From: Lojkania enalia
Taxonomy: Eukaryota > Ascomycota > Dothideomycetes > Pleosporales
Assembly (NCBI GenBank): GCA_010094045.1
Contig: ML986624.1
Span: forward strand, 1-64,000
Length of the DNA: 64,000 nucleotides
Direction of reading: 5' to 3'
The position numbers and the translations under genes are program-made. Under the pieces are notes generated by a model. That model was not told the origin of the DNA and did no database searches. It was given only the letters and a program-made list of their open reading frames with translations. Shown one piece after another: positions 58,384 to 64,000 of this stretch (the first letter of the stretch is position 1; each line of letters opens with the position of its first letter).

Positions 58384-60552
58384 ATGGCGAATGCAATGGA
58401 AGCAAACAGCGAGTTGCACCTCACCAACGGCGGCACTCCAAAGAAAGTAGCCTACTTTTATGATTCCGATGTGGGCAACTATGCATATGTCGCCGGTCAT
58501 CCCATGAAGCCTCACCGAATACGAATGGCCCACAGCCTAATCATGAATTATGGCTTATATACCAAGATGGAAATCTACGTACGTATCTCTTGCGTCTTAC
58601 GAGCCCTGTGGCATCCGTAGCCGTGCTCTGTCCGTCGACATATCTACCCCTCTAGAGGGAAACTTTATTGACCCCCAACAGCGCGCAAAGCCAGCTTCGA
58701 AATACGAGATGACGCAGTTTCACACCGATGAATATATCGAGTTCCTACACAAAGTTACTCCGGACAACATGGACAACTTTGCAAAAGAGCAAAGCAAGTA
58801 CAACGTCGGCGACGACTGCCCAGTCTTTGACGGTCTGTTTGAGTTCTGCGGCATCAGTGCGGGGGGAACAATGGAAGGCGCTGCGCGTTTAAACCGCGGA
58901 AAATGTGACGTTGCGGTGAATTGGGCCGGGGGACTACACCATGCAAAAAAGAGCGAGGCTAGTGGCTTCTGTTACGTGAACGGTAGGTGTCGCACGCCCC
59001 TATTAGTGATCCACTTTATCTAAGGTCGTCTTGTTCAGATATCGTCCTGGGCATTATCGAACTCCTCCGCTACAAGCAAAGAGTCTTGTACGTTGATATC
59101 GACGTCCACCATGGGGATGGTGTGGAAGAGGCGTTTTATACAACCGACCGCGTCATGACAGTATCGTTCCATAAGTATGGAGAATACTTCCCCGGTACAG
59201 GCGAGCTGCGCGATATTGGTGTTGGCACCGGCAAGCACTACGCGGTCAACTTCCCACTACGCGACGGCATCACCGATGAGACCTACAAGAGCATTTTCGA
59301 GCCAGTCATTGAAGCTGTCATGACATATTACGGCCCTGAGGCTATTGTGCTACAATGCGGTGGCGACAGTCTATCAGGTGATCGTTTAGGTTGCTTTAAC
59401 TTGAGCATGAACGGGCATGCAAACTGTGTGCGCTACGTCAAGAGCTTCGGCGTACCTGTCATAATTCTTGGAGGTGGTGGGTACACTATGCGCAATGTTG
59501 CACGCACGTGGGCCTATGAAACGGGGAGCCTCGTCAACCAAGAGATGTCTAAACAGCTACCGTTTAACGACTATTACGAGGTGAGTATATTTCCCGTGTG
59601 TTTGTGCTCCCTCCGTTCTGACCCAACTCAGTATTTCGCTCCCGATTACGAGCTTGATGTACGCCCGTCCAATATGGAAAACGCAAATTCGCATGACTAT
59701 CTGCATAAAATCAAGAGCACTGTGATTGAAAACATCCGACGCACGGGCAAACCATCAGTTGAGGCTTTTCAAGCAATTCCAGAACAGTCTCTCCTTCGAG
59801 GGATCGAATCGGATGACGAAGACGAACTAGACGATCTCGATGCGGACGAGCATCCGGACGGACGCGTAACACAACGCCAAAGGGATAAGCGAATTGAAAA
59901 TGACGCTGAATTTTACGATCCGAGCGATGATGAGGACTACAAGGATAGCCTTGGTGTCCGCCAGCAACCCGGCCAGAAACGAAGGCGTAACATCATGGAC
60001 TTCCAGAACCCGAACGCTGTTCCCGATGAAGGCGGCGCAGATACTCCCGATGGTGTCAGAGGCCTTAATGGAGAAAGTGGCCGAACCACCACCCAGCCCT
60101 CACCCGCGCCCGGCCGAAGATCGGTTTCTCGTGCTTCCTCGACTCGACCCACCGTGAATGGTGCCGCCACAACTTCCCGCAGCAACGGTGCATCCGCAGG
60201 GACGCGAGATGAGGACGGTGATATCGAAATGGCAGAGCCAACAGATACTAAAGAGGAAGAAGCTCAAGCAATTGATACGCCGGGCGCTAATACTATGAGT
60301 GCAGGGCCTCTCGATACCGCTACTTCACAGGCTCAAGCAGCTTCCTCAAGAGATTCGCCGGCCGGCGGTGTCGTCACGCCACCAGAATCGCCAGCTGCTC
60401 CCGTAACAACATCTACAGGCGGTGATGTTGATATGGTAGATAATGAAGAGCGAGTCGAGGATATTCAAAACAAGAAGAACGAGGAGTTGACGGAACGCGA
60501 GGAAGAAGATAAGAAAGCCGAAGCAAAGGCAGAGGCTGCAAAAGATGAATGA
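58384..60552 (+). CDS. RPD3: class I histone deacetylase RPD3 (RpdA-type)
   Basis: Four exons, 58384-58578, 58682-58982, 59039-59580 and 59632-60552, with introns of 103, 56 and 51 nt, giving 652 aa. Catalytic domain at about residues 20-390: [40 protein letters not shown] (active-site His pair), [15 protein letters not shown] (zinc ligands), [13 protein letters not shown], and [13 protein letters not shown] with the catalytic-pocket Tyr. It removes acetyl groups from histones in Rpd3L/Rpd3S-type complexes in the nucleus. The tail of about 220 residues is acidic and disordered with a basic [14 protein letters not shown] motif. A long C-terminal extension is typical of filamentous-fungal RpdA and reported essential in Aspergillus. 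The last intron is 51 nt, 3n long without a stop; splicing restores [13 protein letters not shown], the normal class I wording. Confidence 0.96.
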
Positions 60553-60979
60553 ACAGACTGGTGGATATAGAAGTCCCACGCACGCAATTGCGGCAAATTA
60601 TTATATAGGCGTTTTCTCCTATTTCTCGCTTTTGGTGTGGAGTTTAGGTGGACCGGGCGATTACAAGTTCTGGATTGGATGGTGTCGGGAGGGGATGGAT
60701 ACCTTGCATTTTTTTTTTTTTTTTCTTAGGTGTCAAATCATGGGCGGAGTTTTATCAAATACATAGCATTGCTATATACTCATGCGCATGACATTTTAGA
60801 CTACCTAGGTAATTGTTGGATTAGTAGGCGCGCACTGCTATATTACGTTCTTATCCGTCTATGGAAGTGGACTCTTTGCCATTGACAAGTCCTCCACCAT
60901 TCCCTCAACAATACTAGTGCTCTATCATAAAGTCTACATCGGCTCTGCAAGGCCCTCTCCATTCTTCCAGTCTCCATTA
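60553..60979. other. 3' spacer after RPD3
   Basis: 427 bp, including a T15 tract near 60709-60723. No gene supported. Confidence 0.6.
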
Positions 60980-61606
60980 CTAGCCCGGAAACTTCCCCGT
61001 CGGATCCTTCCGAATTGGCACATGTCCTTCCAAGCTGCTCACTCTCTCTAACCACGCGCTAACATTCTCGCCTACCTAGAACCCTACGGTTGCTGCACTC
61101 ATGGTATACGCAAAAAGACAGAGATCTGCAATACTCTCTGACCCCCCAACGAACCATTCTCGATCCTGAAGATGCCTTTCCATCACACCCAAGGCCGCCT
61201 GGCCCTTCTCTTTCAGTCTCTTGATTTCAGATTCAGAGCGGCCTTCAAAACCACCCCAGTAGGTCAGGAATTTAAGAACTGCAACATACGGTTCATGTGA
61301 GTATTGCTCGAAAAATAGCCACTGCAAAACTTTCGCTCTTTCAAGTTTGTCTCTAGGCAAATATTTTGTTCCCTCGGAGAGGTAGAAGAGGATAGCGTTG
61401 GATTCAGCGAGAGACGTGCCGTCGTCCAGCAAAAGAATCGGGATTCGTCCATTAGGATTCAGTTTTAGAAATGCCTCAGTCTGAGTCTCGCTTGGAGTCG
61501 CCAGGATATCAAGAAACGTGGTTTCATAGGATATTCCAAGGTGTGCTAGGAGAAGAATCACTTTGTAGGCATTGCCGGAGGGAAGCGTAGACTCGTAGAG
61601 GCGCAT
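60980..61606 (-). pseudogene. glutathione S-transferase-like gene with an in-frame TAG
   Basis: From ATG 61606 the frame encodes 176 residues of a GST. A thioredoxin-fold N-terminus reads MRLYESTLPSGNAYKVILLL, with the glutathione-binding loop NGRIPILLLDDGTSLAESNA, and a helical C-domain contains the N-capping box in GGSESIADLCLFAYT. A TAG at 61076-61078 ends it. The same frame continues without interruption for 31 codons (VGENVSAWLERVSSLEGHVP and onward) to a second stop at 60980-60982, and that text is the normal last helix of bacterial/fungal GSTs. So one nonsense codon truncates the protein before its final helix. A CAG-to-TAG change would explain it, but the ancestral codon is unknown. 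It is either a young pseudogene, a truncated but stable protein, or a readthrough product. Intron rescue is unlikely, as no usable donor/acceptor pair spans only the stop. Confidence 0.75.
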
Positions 61607-62108
61607 GGTGGTCAGTTATCTCGTCAAAGAGTGTAGAAGCGAATTCGGAAGACCTCGTAAGATATTCTATTGATCCAACATCTTTATACCATGAGCCAGG
61701 CTATCTAGCCTTCAGGCAGTGACTCATATCTAATACCCCGATCGGGTAACGGGCAGCCATAGCATTACGCGCCCTACGCCGTACACACCTTACCACGCGA
61801 GATCAACGGATATTTTGGGTTCCTCGTTCTCTATCTCCAAATAATAATCCCCACGTGGTAAACTATTTCCTCCTCTTCCGCAATTGAAAGTGAAGACTAC
61901 GAAGCCGGCATAATTCGTCCCACCAAAGCAACCTAAGAATGCCGGAATATCCGTTGACCCCACGCACCAACCATGCATTCACCTTCTTACGGCTATCGTC
62001 GACCCTAATCCAACTTTTCGCTCACCCCGATTCTGCACCGCCAATATACACAGCCATCGTTGTAGATCATTGGTGAAACTAGACTTAGCATTCTTGGAGC
62101 TGTGGGCG
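61607..62108. other. spacer between two broken genes
   Basis: About 500 bp. A minus-strand frame of 62 codons from an ATG (61978-61790, MHGWCVGSTDIPAF) is open but has no recognised domain or intron signals; I do not call it. Confidence 0.5.
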
Positions 62109-63113
62109 ATGCCCCAAAAAAGGTCTCTTCTCATCGGGATTAACTATACCGGCGCCCAACATACGCTACAAGGCTACCACGCAGACATCGACTCCATCGC
62201 CCATTTCTTTCCTACCGCGGATACACAAACAATCACCACTCCACGTCATCCTGTCCGACATCCCTGGTGTTCCTCGGGACTCGCCATACTGCCCTACAGG
62301 TCACAACATCCTAGCCGCCATGGACTGGCTTGTCTCCGAACCCAATTGCACTCTTTTCCTCCACTAATCTGGTCACGGCGGGCAGATCCGTGATTACAAT
62401 GGGAATGTAAGCACAGGCTATGATCACACGATCGTGCTAATTAGTTTTAAAACTAGAGGGCGGATTAGCAGTACACTATTGCATGAGCACCTTGTTGCTA
62501 GGATGGCGCTGGGCTGCTCGCTGTTCATTTTTTTTTTTTTTGGATTGCTGTCACTCGGGGTCCGCGGTTGAGTTTCCGTGCATCTACGGCCCGGATATTG
62601 AAGGATCTCGTTTATGGATAATTTGACGGGCGCCCAGCTGGTGGATGAGGCGCAGGATCCTCTTAATAGCGGCTTCTCGTTCGATAAGATGAGGGAGACG
62701 AGGGATTTGTTAGCTGGTGTGACGGACTTTTTTTGGGATTAAAGCGTCTCGGGGAGTAGGGGGATGAACCCCTCGAGGAAGGTGGGTTTGCGGGCCATTA
62801 TGGAGGTGAGAGGAAGGTTGTTACTATGTTAGTTGGTGTAGGGTTGACCAGGCGAGCGCGGATGCGCAGATTCAGGAGAAGAAAGAGTAGCAGTGCGATG
62901 CTGTGGGCTTTTCTTGAGACAATGAAGAAAATTTCGAGTCCGACGTATGTGCAGGTATGTATTGTGCCTATAAATATTGGTTCGGATGTAACTTATAAAA
63001 TACAGACTTTACGGATGACAATGCCGTTTTTGGATCAAGGTCATTATGTACGGATACCACAGTTGAGCTATGAGATAGAGATGGACTTGGATCAAAGGCC
63101 GGTAATTCTATAA
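62109..63113 (+). pseudogene. metacaspase (type I, MCA1/CasA-like) pseudogene
   Basis: Metacaspase blocks follow in the right order but in changing frames. From ATG 62109: QKRSLLIGINYTGAQHTLQG (p20 start). After a shift, NILAAMDWLVSEPNCTLFLH runs into a TAA exactly where family members have the Tyr before the catalytic His; SGHGGQIRDYNGN follows in the same frame. Then TLLHEHLVARMALGCSLF leads into a T14 tract (62528-62541) that puts the catalytic-Cys block DCCHSGSAVEFPCIY out of frame. MDNLTGAQLVDEAQDPL follows in yet another frame, ending at a TAA near 62740. The C-terminal piece SSAMLWAFLETMKKISSPTY and PQLSYEIEMDLDQRPVIL stays open to the stop at 63113. At least one nonsense codon and three frame changes make this non-functional. 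Metacaspases are Ca-dependent Arg/Lys-specific cysteine peptidases in stress and proteostasis. Confidence 0.85.
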
Positions 63114-64000
63114 AGGCATTATGCATCATGTAGTATTTTACGTTCAGATTAGTATATATCTAAGGCATATTCCCAGAATTTGATTTGTTGAGTTCATACC
63201 ACTCAATGCCTATAGTCTACAGTTAAACAGTCATCCCACAAGACAATAAATATAGCAAGCTTCACAGATATAATCTCAGCTATGCTGAAGGAGGAATGGT
63301 CGATTCTATGATGGTAATCTTGGATTTAGAGACGGCTTAATTTTGCCGGAATAAGTTTTTTTATGGTATTACAACAGCTCAGAGTGAAGACATAGATTCT
63401 TCAAATTTGAAATCCTCCACAAACCTAGGATGCGGAATGTTGAGGATATGGCATGACCTGCTCTAGATAGCACCCGGCATTTCCTCAATTTGAAATGTGA
63501 ACGTCTGTGTTTATTCGCGTTACGATCCAATCATTATGTTCTTTGATATTGTATTACTCTTTTGTTTTATTCATTGCAATGCTTAAGACCCCCGCTGTTG
63601 ACACACACTAGCCTTCCGTTAGCCGAAATATGGAATGACTATTACATAACTCTTATTTCATCTATCCGCCCCATATTTAACATGCCACACGATAATTACA
63701 GATGGATTATTGTGCATCGAGTCTACCAATACTTTGCGCGTATGTCGCCTCGGTAGGGATATATACACGGCTTCGCGCACGAAGCATTCTAGCTCGTTGG
63801 GAAGGAATGTAGATCCATCAATAAGGTGGTGCCTGATGGTTAAGCTCTTCTTTCTTGCTTGTGTCGTCTTCTTAGTAATCAACGCTACGTCTACCCACTG
63901 TGTGCTGTGGCATAGGCAATATACTTGATCTACTAACAACGTTGCCAAAGTTATATATTCGGTTACTTCATCGTCAACAATACTACCTACGATTAGTGGA
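63114..64000. other. AT-rich right end, nothing seen
   Basis: No frame above about 95 codons and none with a domain or an ATG in good context. No repeat unit recognised. Confidence 0.6.

Overview
This window is nuclear DNA from a filamentous ascomycete (Pezizomycotina). The evidence is many short introns (mostly 47-100 nt) with GTANGT-type donors and a CTAAC/CTAAT-like branch site close to AG. Typical Pezizomycotina proteins also appear: a laccase ending in DSGI, an RPD3 deacetylase with a long charged tail, a multi-C2 tricalbin, a UMTA/LaeA-like methyltransferase and an HMT1-type half ABC transporter. The sequence does not let me fix the class. Many in-frame 'starts' upstream of genes here are TTG or GTG, so I chose starts by ATG, context and splicing.

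Layout. 1-20.8 kb is gene-poor and accessory in character. It holds an aldehyde dehydrogenase (3.1-4.6 kb), a small secreted protein (5.0-5.6 kb), an unrecognised 217-aa protein (7.5-8.2 kb), a degenerate RING-like ORF (9.0-9.6 kb), a GFA/CENP-V-fold protein (10.1-10.7 kb), a roughly 6 kb stretch with no gene I can support, a laccase (16.9-18.9 kb), and the remains of a membrane protein (about 20.4-20.8 kb). 21-39.4 kb is dense with mostly core genes: bZIP factor, STI1/Hop co-chaperone, tandem FolB protein, UDP-glucose pyrophosphorylase, a fungal protein with an Arg/Asp-rich tail, a 1500-aa tricalbin, and ribosomal protein eS21. 39.4-43.6 kb is another gene desert. 43.6-60.6 kb is again core: the SEA/GATOR2 subunit RTC1 divergent from an HMT1-type ABC transporter, a 10-exon methyltransferase, and the proteasome subunit RPN11 divergent from histone deacetylase RPD3. 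60.9-63.1 kb carries two broken genes, a glutathione transferase with one in-frame TAG and a metacaspase with a nonsense codon and several frameshifts. The last 0.9 kb is empty.

How the genes relate. There is no coherent metabolic cluster. Two head-to-head pairs suggest shared promoters: RTC1/HMT1 (both expected at the vacuole) and RPN11/RPD3 (proteostasis and chromatin). UGP1, tricalbin, STI1, eS21, RPN11 and RPD3 are conserved housekeeping functions. Laccase, the small secreted protein, aldehyde dehydrogenase and the GST relic fit an environment-facing or aromatic and xenobiotic repertoire. I found no mobile element with intact coding capacity, no tRNA or rRNA gene, and no clearly new multi-gene system. 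The most notable signals are the decaying genes at the right edge, zinc-ligand substitutions in two small proteins, and two introns of 3n length without stop codons inside conserved genes.
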